From: a virus | IMG/VR virus record: IMGVR_UViG_3300042907_000264 | Span: 1-55,525 of that record | DNA length: 55,525 nucleotides | Direction: 5' to 3' (one strand) | In this document: positions 28,101 through 37,621 of the stretch, piece after piece | Layout: every line of letters begins with the position of its first letter | Numbering within the stretch: the first letter of the stretch is position 1 | Notes under the pieces: model-generated | The model's input: only the letters and a program-made list of their open reading frames with translations | Database searches by the model: none | What the model was told of the DNA's origin: nothing | Program-made: the position numbers and the translations under genes

Positions 28101-30155
28101 TGTAGTGCCTTGTGATCCAGTTGTACCTTGAGCGCCTGTAGTTCCTTGTCTACCTTGAACACCTTGAGCGCCTGTTGTACCCTGTGTACCTGTTGTACCC
28201 TGAGCACCTGTTGTACCTTGAGATCCAGTTGTACCTTGAGTGCCTGTAGCACCTTGAGCACCAGTAGTGCCTTGAATGCCTTGTGTACCTTGAGATCCAG
28301 TTGTACCTTGTGAACCTGTAGTGCCTTGAGCACCAGTAGTGCCTTGAATGCCTTGTGTACCTTGAGTGCCTGTTGTACCTTGAGCACCAGTTATACCTTG
28401 AATGCCTTGTGTACCTTGAGTGCCTGTTGTACCTTGAGCACCAGTTATACCTTGAATGCCTTGTGTACCCTGAGCACCTGTTGTACCTTGAATGCCTTGT
28501 GTACCTTGAGTGCCTGTTGTACCTTGAGCACCAGTAGTACCTTGAGCACCAGTTATACCTTGAGCACCAGTAGTGCCTTGAGTGCCTGTCGTGCCTTGTG
28601 AACCTAATACACCTTGTGTACCTTGAGTGCCTGTCGTGCCTTGTGAACCTGTTGTTCCCTGTGATCCAGTAGCACCTTGTGAACCTGTTGTACCTTGTGT
28701 ACCCTGAGCACCTGTTGTACCTTGAGATCCAGTTGTACCTTGAGCACCAGTAGTACCTTGAGCACCAGTTATACCTTGAGCACCAGTAGTGCCTTGTGTA
28801 CCCTGAGATCCAGTTGTACCTTGTGAACCTGTTGTACCTTGTGAACCTGTTGTTCCCTGTGCACCAGTTGTACCTTGTGAACCTGTTGTACCTTGTGAAC
28901 CTGTTGTTCCCTGTGCACCAGTTGTACCTTGTGAACCTGTTGTTCCCTGTGCACCAGTTGTACCCTGAGATCCAGTTGTACCCTGAGATCCAGTTGTACC
29001 TTGTGAACCTGTTGTTCCCTGTGATCCAGTAGCACCTTGTGAACCTGTTGTACCCTGAGATCCAGTTATACCTTGAGTGCCCTGTGCACCTGTTGTACCT
29101 TGTGTACCCTGAGATCCAGTTATACCTTGAGTGCCCTGTGCACCTGTTGTACCTTGTGTACCCTGAGATCCAGTTATACCTTGAGCGCCTGTTGTGCCCT
29201 GAGCACCTTGAACTCCTTGAGCACCAGTTATACCTTGAGCGCCTGTTGTACCCTGTGATCCAATTGTACCTTGAGCACCTTGAGAACCTTGTAAACCATC
29301 AGTACCCTGGGCACCTTGTGATCCAATTATACCTTGAGCACCTTGTAAACCATCAGTTCCCTGTGCACCTTGTATTCCTGTGGCACCTTGAGCACCTTGA
29401 GCACCTTGTAAACCATCAGTTCCCTGTGCACCTTGTATTCCTGTGGCACCTTGAGCACCTTGAGTACCCTGTAAACCATCAGTTCCCTGTGCACCTTGTA
29501 TTCCTGTGGCACCTTGAGCACCTTGAGTACCTTGTAAACCATCAGTGCCTTGTGCGCCCTGTATGCCTGTGGCGCCTTGCGATCCTGTAATACCCTGAGC
29601 ACCATCAGCGCCTTGAAGACCTTGCGCGCCTAAAATTCCTTGAAGACCTTGAGCGCCAGTTGTTCCCTGAGCACCTTGAGCACCTGTTATACCTTGACTA
29701 CCCTGTGCGCCTATATTACCTTGAATGCCTTGAGTGCCTTGAGCACCAATTTCACCTTGAATGCCTTGAGTGCCTTGAGCACCAGTTTCACCTTGAATAC
29801 CTTGTGAACCTATTGTACCTTGCGATCCTTGAACACCTATAGTTCCTTGAAGACCTTGTAGACCTTGAATACCAATTGTACCTTGAGGTCCTTGAAGACC
29901 TATAGCACCTTGAACACCTTGAATACCCTGAGGCCCTTGAGGTCCTTGAGGTCCCTGAGATCCTTGTGCGCCGAGAGCATCGTATGCATCGCTTAAGCGC
30001 CAGATAAGACCGTCACTGTGATATCGATTGCCGTCGTCAAGTTGTACCTGTCGACCTTTATAGTCTATAGGATTTAATGCTGCTAGATCACCACTGGTAA
30101 TAACAAACAAACCGTCGTCAACTAATTGTTTGTTTGATAGAAATTTATTCGACAT
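25167..30155 (-). CDS. Collagen-like tail fibre with S74 chaperone domain
   Basis: A 1662-residue virion protein. Residues 1-60 form an N-terminal attachment part. Residues 66 to about 848 and about 1015 to 1525 are Gly-X-Y repeats dominated by QG(T/A/I/L) and TTG, interrupted by a non-collagen domain (849-1015, including [14 protein letters not shown]). The C terminus is a Peptidase_S74 intramolecular chaperone, with [10 protein letters not shown] near 1575 (expected Ser-Asp-Arg-Lys cleavage set), [17 protein letters not shown] and [13 protein letters not shown]. It should trimerise and cut off its own C-terminal domain. Probable host-binding fibre. Proline is nearly absent from the repeats. 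Confidence 0.88.
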   Translation of the reverse strand: MSNKFLSNKQLVDDGLFVITSGDLAALNPIDYKGRQVQLDDGNRYHSDGLIWRLSDAYDALGAQGSQGPQGPQGPQGIQGVQGAIGLQGPQGTIGIQGLQGLQGTIGVQGSQGTIGSQGIQGETGAQGTQGIQGEIGAQGTQGIQGNIGAQGSQGITGAQGAQGTTGAQGLQGILGAQGLQGADGAQGITGSQGATGIQGAQGTDGLQGTQGAQGATGIQGAQGTDGLQGTQGAQGATGIQGAQGTDGLQGAQGAQGATGIQGAQGTDGLQGAQGIIGSQGAQGTDGLQGSQGAQGTIGSQGTTGAQGITGAQGVQGAQGTTGAQGITGSQGTQGTTGAQGTQGITGSQGTQGTTGAQGTQGITGSQGTTGSQGATGSQGTTGSQGTTGSQGTTGSQGTTGAQGTTGSQGTTGAQGTTGSQGTTGSQGTTGAQGTTGSQGTTGSQGTTGSQGTQGTTGAQGITGAQGTTGAQGTTGSQGTTGAQGTQGTTGSQGATGSQGTTGSQGTTGTQGTQGVLGSQGTTGTQGTTGAQGITGAQGTTGAQGTTGTQGTQGIQGTTGAQGTQGIQGITGAQGTTGTQGTQGIQGITGAQGTTGTQGTQGIQGTTGAQGTTGSQGTTGSQGTQGIQGTTGAQGATGTQGTTGSQGTTGAQGTTGTQGTTGAQGVQGRQGTTGAQGTTGSQGTTGSQGTTGSQGTQGIQGILGAQGTTGSQGTTGAQGTTGTQGTTGSQGTTGAQGTQGIQGILGAQGTTGSQGTTGIQGTSGVNGTAGTGGTQGTTGTQGTVGTQGTTGAQGTTGAQGTTGSQGTTGTQGTTGAQGVQGRQGTTGAQGTTGTQGTIGSQGTQGIQGANNGGFTIVNDTTSTNAFIGFVTATSGISTTLNVTSTKLQYNPSTGAFGIGTAIDIIPYDSLNSGTLSFEGSAGQLFSITNNLTTGSIFSVNDVSGIPSIDVDADGTIEFAAYGGNVGIGTTSPTQKLDVNGNVRLRSGLYDFNNNVGTNGSILVATGSGIQWTAPFAAGIQGLQGTTGTQGTQGILGAQGVQGRQGTTGAQGTTGTQGTTGAQGTTGAQGTTGATGAQGTTGATGAQGILGAQGVQGTTGATGAQGILGAQGVQGRQGTTGAQGTTGATGSQGTTGTQGTTGSQGITGAQGTTGTQGTTGATGAQGTTGATGAQGTTGTQGTTGATGAQGTTGTQGTTGATGAQGTTGATGAQGTTGTQGTTGATGAQGILGAQGVQGVQGRQGTTGAQGTTGTQGTTGATGAQGILGAQGVQGTTGAQGTTGATGAQGTTGAQGTTGATGAQGILGAQGLQGIQGIKGDTGNTGATGSQGLQGIQGIKGDTGNTGATGSQGLQGIQGIKGDTGNTGATGATGAQGLQGIKGDTGNTGATGATGAQGLQGIKGDIGNTGATGATGAQGIQGIKGDTGNTGATGATGAQGLQGIKGDTGNTGATGATGAQGLQGILGSQGIQGVLGSQGVVGANGAQGTQGLQGPIGLQGAQGILGGLGPQGPQGISSQGTTGASASITTDSTSAARNVLFTDQSSGFLSTTYVNSSSLTFNPGTATLTATNFNSSSDRSMKYNIKNVNGALNKLEMLNGVEFTWKNTNLESIGVIAQDVEDVFPELVSTTDGKKTVNYNGLIGVLIEAVKTLNEKIAILESNT
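25600..29970 (-). repeat. Collagen-like 9- to 18-bp coding repeats
   Basis: Tandem codons for Gly-X-Y triplets with many identical GGTACAACAGG-type units, arranged in higher-order blocks, for example four to seven near-identical [12 protein letters not shown] units at about 25760-26230. Such runs favour recombination and length variation, and they are a known source of assembly error. Confidence 0.9.
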
Positions 30156-30643
30156 TATATGATACCTACACCCACATGCTCTGCCGAAGCTTGTTCATTA
30201 GCTGAAGCCCAAACATCACATGCTCCCGAAACGCTAGATTTTACCTGGATCGAATCGCCGTTTGCGGTTGCAAGATTTCTTTTGATTAGGGATCTTCCTT
30301 GTAACGGAATAGCTACACTCTCGCCTGCAGGAATAAGAGTTGCGCCCAATGCATCATTTACAACTGAAGCTGTATTTCCTTCTGCGATAAAACGAACTTC
30401 AATTATGCAAGAACCACCAGTTTTGTTTTTGACTATAAGTGGTGTTAGAAAGAATATTTCACCTGCTGCAATACCTCGAGAAGGATAAGAGGGATCTCTA
30501 GCATCAGGATATTGTGACTCTGAGGGATCGGGAACAGAAAAGTCTGGTGCTTCTGCGATTGTAACAAATGTATTAGGAACACTCTCGTAACGAATGTTTA
30601 CAGGTTTACCTGTTGATGGTTGGCGACATGTAATTCTTGCCAT
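30155..30643 (-). CDS. Putative virion structural protein (162 aa)
   Basis: A beta-rich 162-residue protein between the fibre and the pectin-lyase-like gene, with 1-nt overlaps on both sides. [34 protein letters not shown] and [19 protein letters not shown] read as virion-type strands. In related phages genes here encode fibre-attachment or baseplate-associated proteins; the assignment is by position. Confidence 0.62.
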   Translation of the reverse strand: MARITCRQPSTGKPVNIRYESVPNTFVTIAEAPDFSVPDPSESQYPDARDPSYPSRGIAAGEIFFLTPLIVKNKTGGSCIIEVRFIAEGNTASVVNDALGATLIPAGESVAIPLQGRSLIKRNLATANGDSIQVKSSVSGACDVWASANEQASAEHVGVGII

Positions 30644-32499
30644 TAAAATCCTCCAAATGTAATAGCTGCGCGAGTAGCTTCACGTTTTGTAGGTGCAATA
30701 AATCCGCGACCTCCCATACCAAATCTTGCGTCAATTGTGACATCACCAGCAAAGATAGCATTACCATCACTATCTTGTCCTGTAGCAATGACAAGAGCGC
30801 CATCTTGTTCTAAAATACTGTCTCTGATTGGCAATCTTGACTGTGCTGGTGGAATTTTAATTTGCCAAACACCAATCATGTTAGCTGTCCAAGTATGACC
30901 AATAGCCTCAATTCTACTTGGTTCAGTGCGTGTTTGTGGACTATCGATTGTGCTTTTTACCGCAATAGTGGCATTATTTACCATAGTCTGTGATGTGGCG
31001 TCTACACCAGTAAGAGCGTTAATTTGGTCTCTTATGTAATCATAACAAAACTTAAATTGTGTTTTCTTGTCGCTCGACAATACAGGATTACCAACAGCGT
31101 CAAACAATACCAATTGGAAACGTTCAATCATATCTGAACCACCACCACGCAACATTTCTTCAAGTGCTTTAATCCAAACACTACCGTCATATCGAGTGTA
31201 TTCTTGATCATATGCGTCCCAAGCAGATATAGTACCTGTTGCTGTTAATGCTGTCCACATATTATTAATGATTGTAGTAGAGGCTGCCGCAACAGCGTTT
31301 GCAGCAGTTGTGTTTGGTGTCATTGTTCCTGATATTGCATAAGGAACGCCGATGTTGCGTGAACCTGATGCAACTAGCGAATAGTCACCAAACTGCGTAG
31401 AACAAGAACTGAGAATGATTTGACCACCGCTCATTGCTAAGAAGTGTTTGTGGGCCCACATAGAGATGGCGTTAACAGCGTTGATTAGTCCGCCATTCTT
31501 TGCACAATAACCAATACCATTGTATGTTACAGGTGTTGCACCCCATGTCATGATGTTTGGAAAGATCGAATATTGAGAACAAACAAGACCGTCTGCTATA
31601 ACAACGCCAGGTCCTCTTGGATATTGTGGATTTCCATTTAGAGGATCTAGTTTACCTCCAACAACGCTTATAGGCTGTGAACATCTTACAGCACACTTAT
31701 GAGCGTATGGTACGCGCGTGATGACTGCACCAGGTCTAAAACTGAATGCAAAACCTTCTGTAGGATCTGTCAAACTATTTAAGCGGAAATTCTCAATGAT
31801 AAATCCTTCAACAAAACATCCTGATCCCATACGAAATACGTTGCGCTCTTCAAAGTTAGGAACAGGACGAATGAATACTGAACGATGGGCAGCTTGTACA
31901 ATACAACCATCAGGTAAATCTAACCAACCTTGTGTGTAATAAACACCAGGTGATACTTTGATAAGAACAATATCGTTTCTTGCAGTTGCAACTGCAAGAG
32001 CTTTTTCTAGCGATGCAAAAGGAGAATATTCGCTTGTGCCGTCATTTGCAGTATCGCTACCTGTTGTAGAAACAAATAATGTCCTCGAAAGTGATGGAAG
32101 AGCACCAGGTAAACCAACATCACCAACATTTGTCCACATACCTGCACGACGAATCTGAAGAAAATCTGTTTCTTCATTATAGATAACAAGACCATCAGGA
32201 GGATTAGGAATAGCATCTCGCTCTGTTGTAGTCATTCGAGGGAACAATAGACCCTTGTCTCTTGCCCATAAGTCTAGAACGGCAGCTTGGCTCGGTTGCT
32301 GTATAGGAATTTGTCCTCGTGCACCCATAGCTGTAGAGCCTTGAGGTGTAATAGAGAACATAGAATTTGAATTGATTTTGAAATCGACTAGTTTAGTGTT
32401 TGCGGCATAAGAGATAGCATTGACATTCATGCCAATGCCAACAAACACATTCGATGTATTAGCCCAAGTCGCTCTTAAATTTGAAATAGGTGTTGGCAT
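30643..32499 (-). CDS. Baseplate/fibre protein with pectin-lyase-like domain
   Basis: A 618-residue virion protein. An N-terminal Thr/Asn-rich part carries the LLFPRMTTTERDAI segment common in phage fibres. From about 139 the string LFVSTTGSDTANDGTSEYSPFASLEKAL marks the start of a right-handed beta-helix, with coils to about 390. The rest is a long C-terminal domain that I do not recognise. T4-like cyanophages have similar large structural proteins. Probably baseplate-attached; carbohydrate binding or cleavage is possible. Confidence 0.72.
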   Translation of the reverse strand: MPTPISNLRATWANTSNVFVGIGMNVNAISYAANTKLVDFKINSNSMFSITPQGSTAMGARGQIPIQQPSQAAVLDLWARDKGLLFPRMTTTERDAIPNPPDGLVIYNEETDFLQIRRAGMWTNVGDVGLPGALPSLSRTLFVSTTGSDTANDGTSEYSPFASLEKALAVATARNDIVLIKVSPGVYYTQGWLDLPDGCIVQAAHRSVFIRPVPNFEERNVFRMGSGCFVEGFIIENFRLNSLTDPTEGFAFSFRPGAVITRVPYAHKCAVRCSQPISVVGGKLDPLNGNPQYPRGPGVVIADGLVCSQYSIFPNIMTWGATPVTYNGIGYCAKNGGLINAVNAISMWAHKHFLAMSGGQIILSSCSTQFGDYSLVASGSRNIGVPYAISGTMTPNTTAANAVAAASTTIINNMWTALTATGTISAWDAYDQEYTRYDGSVWIKALEEMLRGGGSDMIERFQLVLFDAVGNPVLSSDKKTQFKFCYDYIRDQINALTGVDATSQTMVNNATIAVKSTIDSPQTRTEPSRIEAIGHTWTANMIGVWQIKIPPAQSRLPIRDSILEQDGALVIATGQDSDGNAIFAGDVTIDARFGMGGRGFIAPTKREATRAAITFGGF

Positions 32500-32834
32500 T
32501 AACCCTCTACCACGTAATACTTAAATTGATAATCTTGTGACAGAAGTCCTGTAAAATGCTCTTCAAGAGCTACAATATTTCCATCACCATCATATATAGC
32601 ATCCGCCAGAGCCTGTTCCCATTCGTCAGGCTCATATCTCAAATCATAATCAAGAGTAATGTTAAATTCTGTAAGAGTGAGAGTTGTTCCAGTCTCATTA
32701 CCTACAATTGTCATACCAGCTTGAAAATTTCCATATATATCATAGATTACAATTAGTCCGGTATCTGGATAGTAGTTCTTAACTCTTGCTTGGTTATTAC
32801 CTGAATACACAAGCTCGTTCAGCTGCCATGTCAT
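32499..32834 (-). CDS. Putative small virion protein (111 aa)
   Basis: A 111-residue acidic, beta-rich protein (ARVKNYYPDTGLIVIYDIYGNF). It overlaps the PAAR gene by 4 nt and the pectin-lyase-like gene by 1 nt. Position between spike tip and baseplate gene suggests a virion part. No family recognised. Confidence 0.6.
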   Translation of the reverse strand: MTWQLNELVYSGNNQARVKNYYPDTGLIVIYDIYGNFQAGMTIVGNETGTTLTLTEFNITLDYDLRYEPDEWEQALADAIYDGDGNIVALEEHFTGLLSQDYQFKYYVVEG

Positions 32835-33154
32835 TTACCACCACCAGCTCTACCACCATAAACAACAACATCCATAGAGTGTCCTTTTGGATTAGTAGGA
32901 CCGGTAGGATGTATAACAACGCAATCTTGTTTATCAGGAGCTGCAATGTCACCCATCGCACAAATCACAAGTTTACCTTGAATGTAAACATTCTTAGCGC
33001 CGTACACAGCTTGCAATTGACCTCCATCGCAGTGTGTATCATAATCACCTTCAACTGCCCACAATATACCATTCACTTTGACAGTGCTTTGTCCTGTAAC
33101 GATTGTTGTAGCCTCACAAAATCTCTTATCGCCGTGACGATGGGCTCCTGGCAT
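32831..33154 (-). CDS. PAAR-type spike tip protein (gp5.4-like)
   Basis: A 107-residue PAAR protein: PGAHRHGDKR at the N terminus, GQSTVKVNGILWAVEGDYDTH, NVYIQGKLVICAMGD and a final MDVVVYGG. PAAR proteins cap the gp5 spike of contractile tails with a metal-bound point; the His/Cys residues here are suitable ligands. First gene of the fibre block. Confidence 0.88.
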   Translation of the reverse strand: MPGAHRHGDKRFCEATTIVTGQSTVKVNGILWAVEGDYDTHCDGGQLQAVYGAKNVYIQGKLVICAMGDIAAPDKQDCVVIHPTGPTNPKGHSMDVVVYGGRAGGGK

Positions 33155-33161
33155 TTTATTC

Positions 33162-33746
33162 CTATGCTACTTTCTTTGGTCTTCCTCTGCCGCGCTTTAC
33201 AGGCTGCTCATCTGGCTTCTGTACATCTTCAATTGCGAAGACGCTAATACCTGTTGAACCTAATCCTCCGGCACGATCTGTTTTTTGAATTGGAGCATCG
33301 AAGATTTCCCAAAGAATATATTCCTCTGATTTAATCATTTCCGCTTGTGCAATCCTATCTCCATTATTTATCGTCTGATCTACACTGGAATTATTTGCAA
33401 GCAAAACAAAAGTTTCTTGGACATAATCCGAATCGATTACGGCTTCTAGGTTTGCTAAAACAAGACCTTGCTTAAGTGATAGCCCAGACCTAGGATGAAT
33501 TCGTACCGAATATCCTTCTGGAATATCAAAGATCAATCCAGTAGGCACTAGAATACGATCACCAGGCATGATCTTAATTGAGCCATTAGAAAGTTGCCTC
33601 GTTAATGGCGCATTGTACATATTGTATCCAGTATACTCAGTCTTGCCCGTAGATTGAAACGATAGATCGAAACAAGCTGCTTGTTTTGTTGCAAACTTAG
33701 GAAGATTGACGTTGGGATCTGTCTTAAAAATTCTCAAACGATTCAT
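33162..33746 (-). CDS. dut: dUTPase with C-terminal AT-hook
   Basis: A 194-residue trimeric dUTPase that hydrolyses dUTP to dUMP and lowers uracil in DNA. Motifs: 1 ACFDL (24-28), 2 HPRSGL (84-89), 3 NLEAVIDSDY (99-108), 4 NGDRIAQAEM (128-137), 5 RAGGLGSTG (158-166). An additional tail of about 28 residues carries RGRGRPKK (185-192), an AT-hook-like DNA-binding motif not usual in this enzyme. Follows regA. Confidence 0.93.
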   Translation of the reverse strand: MNRLRIFKTDPNVNLPKFATKQAACFDLSFQSTGKTEYTGYNMYNAPLTRQLSNGSIKIMPGDRILVPTGLIFDIPEGYSVRIHPRSGLSLKQGLVLANLEAVIDSDYVQETFVLLANNSSVDQTINNGDRIAQAEMIKSEEYILWEIFDAPIQKTDRAGGLGSTGISVFAIEDVQKPDEQPVKRGRGRPKKVA

Positions 33747-33760
33747 TATATAGCTCCATG

Positions 33761-34159
33761 TTAAGTTTTACGTTTGCCAATATTGTATTTTGTTACCAGA
33801 TTCCATTCCGTCTTTTCACGGTGTGATATGATTTTGATTTGTGAAAGGGGAGCGACAGGAGTCTGGCTTTTAGCAGGATCAACAAGAATAGCCAATCTCC
33901 ATTCTGATAGGAGATTGGCTATTGTATTCACACGACCACGATCCTCATCTGAGAAATCGGAACTCTTATTGTCCAATAAGAATAGTTGTTTGAAGTGGAT
34001 AATATAGTACTTGCCCTGCTTATGCAGAATGTGGCAAGATTGATATAAAGTCTTTTCTTTTTTAGATGCAACACCAATACGAGAAAGTGTTTCCTTAACT
34101 TTTAGGAAGTCATCAGGCTCAGCCAGTCTCACCTCTATTAAATCTTCTAAGTTTAGCAT
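33761..34159 (-). CDS. regA: RegA translational repressor
   Basis: A 132-residue homologue of T4 RegA: EPDDFLKVKETLSRIGVA and LYQSCHILHKQGKYYIIHFKQLFLLD follow the T4 protein closely. RegA binds start-codon regions of early mRNAs and blocks translation. The ATG at 34159 has GGTGG upstream and overlaps gp62 by 41 nt. Confidence 0.94.
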   Translation of the reverse strand: MLNLEDLIEVRLAEPDDFLKVKETLSRIGVASKKEKTLYQSCHILHKQGKYYIIHFKQLFLLDNKSSDFSDEDRGRVNTIANLLSEWRLAILVDPAKSQTPVAPLSQIKIISHREKTEWNLVTKYNIGKRKT

Positions 34160-34538
34160 TAGGACCACCTTTGTTCAAAGTCTTTTTAATTTCTTCAAGT
34201 TGGTCATTTGTAAGCACTGTTAGAACGTCCTTTGCCTTTTCATTGGAATAATTGTAAGCTTCCTTAATGACTTCAAGATTGTCATCATCTTGTCTTTTTT
34301 GCCATTTCTGAAAAGGTCTTTTATATGACCTTACAGTATTTAGCAAATAGTGGTACTGAAGAAGTCCATCTGTGGATGGTAACATATTCATCTGATTGGC
34401 CTGCATTACCATGTCCAGATGAAACGAGATGGATCTGTTAACCACATAGGGCACATATTCCTTCTCGTTTTCACTGGTAATGACTTTCTTTTTGGTATGC
34501 TGGATGCTAGGGATAACGTCTTTAAAAAGATCCGTCAT
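34119..34538 (-). CDS. gp62: Clamp loader small subunit gp62
   Basis: A 139-residue protein in the T4 position between gp44 and regA. It contains YVPYVVNRSISFHLDMV, the conserved gp62 segment. One gp62 joins four gp44 subunits to load gp45. The ATG overlaps the gp44 stop (ATGA). Confidence 0.9.
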   Translation of the reverse strand: MTDLFKDVIPSIQHTKKKVITSENEKEYVPYVVNRSISFHLDMVMQANQMNMLPSTDGLLQYHYLLNTVRSYKRPFQKWQKRQDDDNLEVIKEAYNYSNEKAKDVLTVLTNDQLEEIKKTLNKGGPNAKLRRFNRGETG

Positions 34539-35473
34539 TGATATTCACAATCTACCATAAGTTCTGTCAAACAAGCAACAAGATTGATTTCTTGGTCTGC
34601 AACAAATGCTGATTGATACCCATATTTGGCAATGATCAAAACAGCTTGTGGTACGCTTTCGGGCTTGAAATATTCCACAAGAGAGTCATAAATCTTGCGA
34701 TACACACGGGCAGGTTCAATGTCAGAATTGGTAACACACCACTTTCTCATTTCTGAAAAGTTCTTGTCTTTCAGAAATTTGACAAGATCGGCAATCTTTC
34801 GAACATCTGAGAGTTGTGCAACGATGCCTGCATCCAAAGTGCCAGAAGAACTAAACCGCTGTAGCTCATTAAGAGTACGACGATAGTCAGGAAAGTACTT
34901 CTCGACAATCTTTGCCACAACCGCTTTATCATAATCGATTCCTTCTGAAGTCAGAATGTTAAGCAAACGCTTAAACAACTGAGATGCCATCTCTTGCTTT
35001 TCATCATTCTTCAATCCGAAATCGATTACCGAACAACGTGAATGAATCGCGTCGATCAGCTTTGACTTGAAGTTACATGTAAGAATGAATGTGCAATTGC
35101 CTGCAAACTCTTCGATTGCACCACGCATAGCTGCTTGGGCTTCAGGAGTTAGATAGTCGGCTTCGTCTAGGATGATAACTTTCTTGCCACCCGTCAACGA
35201 TACCGAAGATGCATAGTTACGAATAGTTGTTCGCAGCATATCAATACCTCTGTTTTCAGAAGCATTGATATACAGATGGTTGATCCCAATCTCATCACAC
35301 ATGGCTTTGGCAACTGTGGTCTTACCCACACCGGCAGTACCAGTTAACATGAGATTGGGAATTTCTTTCTTATCCACATACTCCTGAAACGGCTTTTTCA
35401 GCCGCTCAGGAAGGATGCAGTCTCTTACGGTCTTTGGTCTATACTTTTCGACCCAGAGAAAAGATTCGCTCAT
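34535..35473 (-). CDS. gp44: Clamp loader large subunit gp44
   Basis: A 312-residue AAA+ ATPase. Walker A GTAGVGKT (about 45-52), Walker B VIILDEAD (about 99-106), and the SRC motif HSRCSV with the arginine finger (about 144-149). The ATG at 35473, not the TTG just before it, has AAGGA at good spacing. It overlaps the GIY-YIG gene by 1 nt. Confidence 0.95.
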   Translation of the reverse strand: MSESFLWVEKYRPKTVRDCILPERLKKPFQEYVDKKEIPNLMLTGTAGVGKTTVAKAMCDEIGINHLYINASENRGIDMLRTTIRNYASSVSLTGGKKVIILDEADYLTPEAQAAMRGAIEEFAGNCTFILTCNFKSKLIDAIHSRCSVIDFGLKNDEKQEMASQLFKRLLNILTSEGIDYDKAVVAKIVEKYFPDYRRTLNELQRFSSSGTLDAGIVAQLSDVRKIADLVKFLKDKNFSEMRKWCVTNSDIEPARVYRKIYDSLVEYFKPESVPQAVLIIAKYGYQSAFVADQEINLVACLTELMVDCEYQ

Positions 35474-35976
35474 CAATAAGTCCTTCTAACGTTGTAGCGA
35501 GATTTTAGCAGAATAGCACACGTTTCGTCAAGTGTCATAAAGTCTATTCTAAGATTTTTCATTCTAGGCATCATTCTTATAGGCATAAATTTAGCGTAGA
35601 TATGTTTAGGAATAACACCATCAAATCTAGCTTTGGTTGCTGCCGGATGTTTCTCGTCATCTCTTGATACATCATGAAGTTCTTTCATGAATCTATATAC
35701 ACGTTGACGTATCGAATACTCTGTAGCGCCCACATACAGACACGAGGTTTGTGTCTTGGTCTTTTCATAGAGAACGTATAGACCACCACCATTCACACCT
35801 GGAATGTCAGCTTTTCGAAAAAAGGTGCCTTCGCTATGAAGTGACATACCTAAACCTTCGTTTGGTAATTCATATGAAATCACTTTATAGAAAGGCAACC
35901 CTATTCCGATAGTGACGATCTTTCTGGCATAGTCCCAGTTGTCCACATAAGTGTCACCATAAAGATCGACGGCCAT
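35473..35976 (-). CDS. GIY-YIG-like protein between dsbA-like gene and gp44
   Basis: A 167-residue protein whose middle, GGLYVLYEKTK...CLYVGATEYSIRQRVYRF (about 62-96), has the GIY-YIG nuclease core: GLYVLY for GIY, LYVGAT for YIG, and a following helix with the catalytic-type Arg. There is no obvious DNA-binding repeat as in free-standing homing enzymes. The gene is translationally coupled to gp44, so it may be a fixed repair or resolution nuclease rather than a recent invader. Confidence 0.7.
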   Translation of the reverse strand: MAVDLYGDTYVDNWDYARKIVTIGIGLPFYKVISYELPNEGLGMSLHSEGTFFRKADIPGVNGGGLYVLYEKTKTQTSCLYVGATEYSIRQRVYRFMKELHDVSRDDEKHPAATKARFDGVIPKHIYAKFMPIRMMPRMKNLRIDFMTLDETCAILLKSRYNVRRTY

Positions 35977-35977
35977 T

Positions 35978-36265
35978 TTACTTCATAACTCCGTCATACA
36001 TTTCTTCGAAGTTACGATTTTCGTCCTGCTCTTGAGCGTAGTTGCTCTTAAAGTAGACACGTGCCATACGACGAAGCATCTTCTTATCAATGCCAAGCTG
36101 ATCTTCCATTCGCGCGAGAGTGTCCTTCTGCAAATCCCTTTCAGCAGCAATTCGCGTCATACTGTCGTTCATTTCAAGAACAGCATCCTTAACGCGCTTC
36201 TTGTCCGCTTCAGAAAGACCGTTGATCGAAACGAATACTTTTTGATTGTGTCCCATGCCAGCCAT
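35978..36265 (-). CDS. DsbA-like late-transcription DNA-binding protein
   Basis: A 95-residue helical protein. The end, DKKMLRRMARVYFKSN...NFEEMYDGVMK, resembles the C terminus of T4 DsbA (dsDNA-binding, late-transcription accessory), and the SMTRIAAERDLQKD segment fits the family. In this phage it sits between gp45 and gp44, both part of the same replication-transcription link. Confidence 0.72.
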   Translation of the reverse strand: MAGMGHNQKVFVSINGLSEADKKRVKDAVLEMNDSMTRIAAERDLQKDTLARMEDQLGIDKKMLRRMARVYFKSNYAQEQDENRNFEEMYDGVMK

Positions 36266-36918
36266 TACTTAGTCTCCACTGCAATCCAATACTTGATCTT
36301 CTTGTTCTTCGCCGCAAACTTCGCGAAGCCGTTCAACATAACTTCAACGTCATAATCATCCGCAATCATTTTGAGATTTTCAAACTTGAACGTAACAGAA
36401 CAATCTTCACCTGTATGATCGGCAAGCTTGATAGATGCAGAGTTAGAAGTGTCGTTTGCCTTCTCATGCGCGAGAAGACGAAGTTCACCATTCTTACCAA
36501 CAATAGAAATGTTAGGAAATCCGTTTGTTGCAGCAAGACGACGGATACGCTGCCAAACAGAATCGGTCAGAGTGAAGCGAAGATCAACCTGCTTCATCGT
36601 CAGTTCCTTATCGGGAGGGGAAGTGATGAGACCAATCGCACTTGAGTAATAGTGCAGACCGACAGTACCATCAGTCATGGTTAGAGACTTGTCACCAAAA
36701 TCGATATCAGGATTATCGAAAGAGGTTACGTTTCCAAGAAACTGTGGCAAATCATAGATGCCAAACTGAATAGGAATGTTGTCTTCAAGTTCAGCTTCAC
36801 ATAGAATAGACTTGTCCATGTTGATGGTCTTCTGAACATTACCTGTTCGAAGAACGAGTCCAGAATTGATTTCTGAAAAGTTCTTGAGGACCTTTAGAGT
36901 GTTTTCGCTAATCTTCAT
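36265..36918 (-). CDS. gp45: Sliding clamp gp45
   Basis: A 217-residue PCNA-like clamp (KISENTLKVLKNFSEINSGLVLR; DKELTMKQVDLRFTLTDSVW). It gives polymerase its processivity and activates late transcription with gp55 in T4. It has its own promoter and GGAG before the ATG. Confidence 0.93.
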   Translation of the reverse strand: MKISENTLKVLKNFSEINSGLVLRTGNVQKTINMDKSILCEAELEDNIPIQFGIYDLPQFLGNVTSFDNPDIDFGDKSLTMTDGTVGLHYYSSAIGLITSPPDKELTMKQVDLRFTLTDSVWQRIRRLAATNGFPNISIVGKNGELRLLAHEKANDTSNSASIKLADHTGEDCSVTFKFENLKMIADDYDVEVMLNGFAKFAAKNKKIKYWIAVETK

Positions 36919-36943
36919 AATATATTCTCCAGTTAGATTTAGT

Positions 36944-37621
36944 TTAGGCTGCTAGTATAGCAGACTTTTGTGGGCCTGTAAAGACTTTTAGCAGGTGACT
37001 GATATCAGCTTCAAGCATGGAAATGTTTCCGTTGTTATCAAGATGATAATCCATAATCGATCCTGCCCATGCCCATTCAGAGTAGTGGATCTTATACTGA
37101 TCTACCATTGCATCTTCGGCAGCTAACTTTCGAGAAATCTGTTCGTGAGTTTCAGCTTTCCTGTTAGCAATGACAGCAGTATCGTACCAAATAGGATCAG
37201 GACCACGCTGAACACGAACTGCAAACCCTCCCTTTGATCTCATCCAATCAATTTCATTTGGGAATCGAACATCAGCAATTATTACGTTCTTATACATTTC
37301 GGCTTTACGCTCTAATGCATGTACCCAAACGTCTTGATGAAAAACATTGCGACCAGCTTCTGTTCCCATCAATTGAAGAGCTAGACGAGGTGAAAAATCA
37401 AACTCAAACTTCTTTGACCACCATTCATCTTTTGTTTCACGAAATTCCCTACTTTCTAAAGTGTCACCTTCAAGAAGGGCTCGCGGCCATCCGAAGATAG
37501 CCGCAGTTGCATCCTTAACAGCATCAGCAAATGAAAGCTTAACAAAGCCGTGCTTCTCGACCAAAATATCAGCAACAGTGCCTTTACCTGATCCAATAAA
37601 TCCTACAACACCAATTATCAT
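36944..37621 (-). CDS. Deoxynucleoside monophosphate kinase (gp1-like)
   Basis: A 225-residue P-loop kinase with Walker A GFIGSGKGT (7-15) and a DVRFPNEIDW segment (about 116-125) as in T4 gp1. Phosphorylates dNMPs, which supports phage DNA synthesis and, in T4, modified nucleotides. Its last codons carry the gp45 promoter. Confidence 0.88.
   Translation of the reverse strand: MIIGVVGFIGSGKGTVADILVEKHGFVKLSFADAVKDATAAIFGWPRALLEGDTLESREFRETKDEWWSKKFEFDFSPRLALQLMGTEAGRNVFHQDVWVHALERKAEMYKNVIIADVRFPNEIDWMRSKGGFAVRVQRGPDPIWYDTAVIANRKAETHEQISRKLAAEDAMVDQYKIHYSEWAWAGSIMDYHLDNNGNISMLEADISHLLKVFTGPQKSAILAA
36954..36982 (-). promoter_or_regulatory. Promoter of gp45
   Basis: TTTACA, 17 nt, TATACT with TGC before the -10; the -10 is within a small CTGCTA/TAGCAG hairpin. 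It overlaps the end of the kinase gene. Confidence 0.75.

Noticed and set aside
25600-29970. CRISPR-like or satellite array suggested by dense short repeats
   Set aside because: Repeats keep one reading frame of Gly-X-Y codons with no constant spacer; all other long frames here are shadows of the fibre gene.
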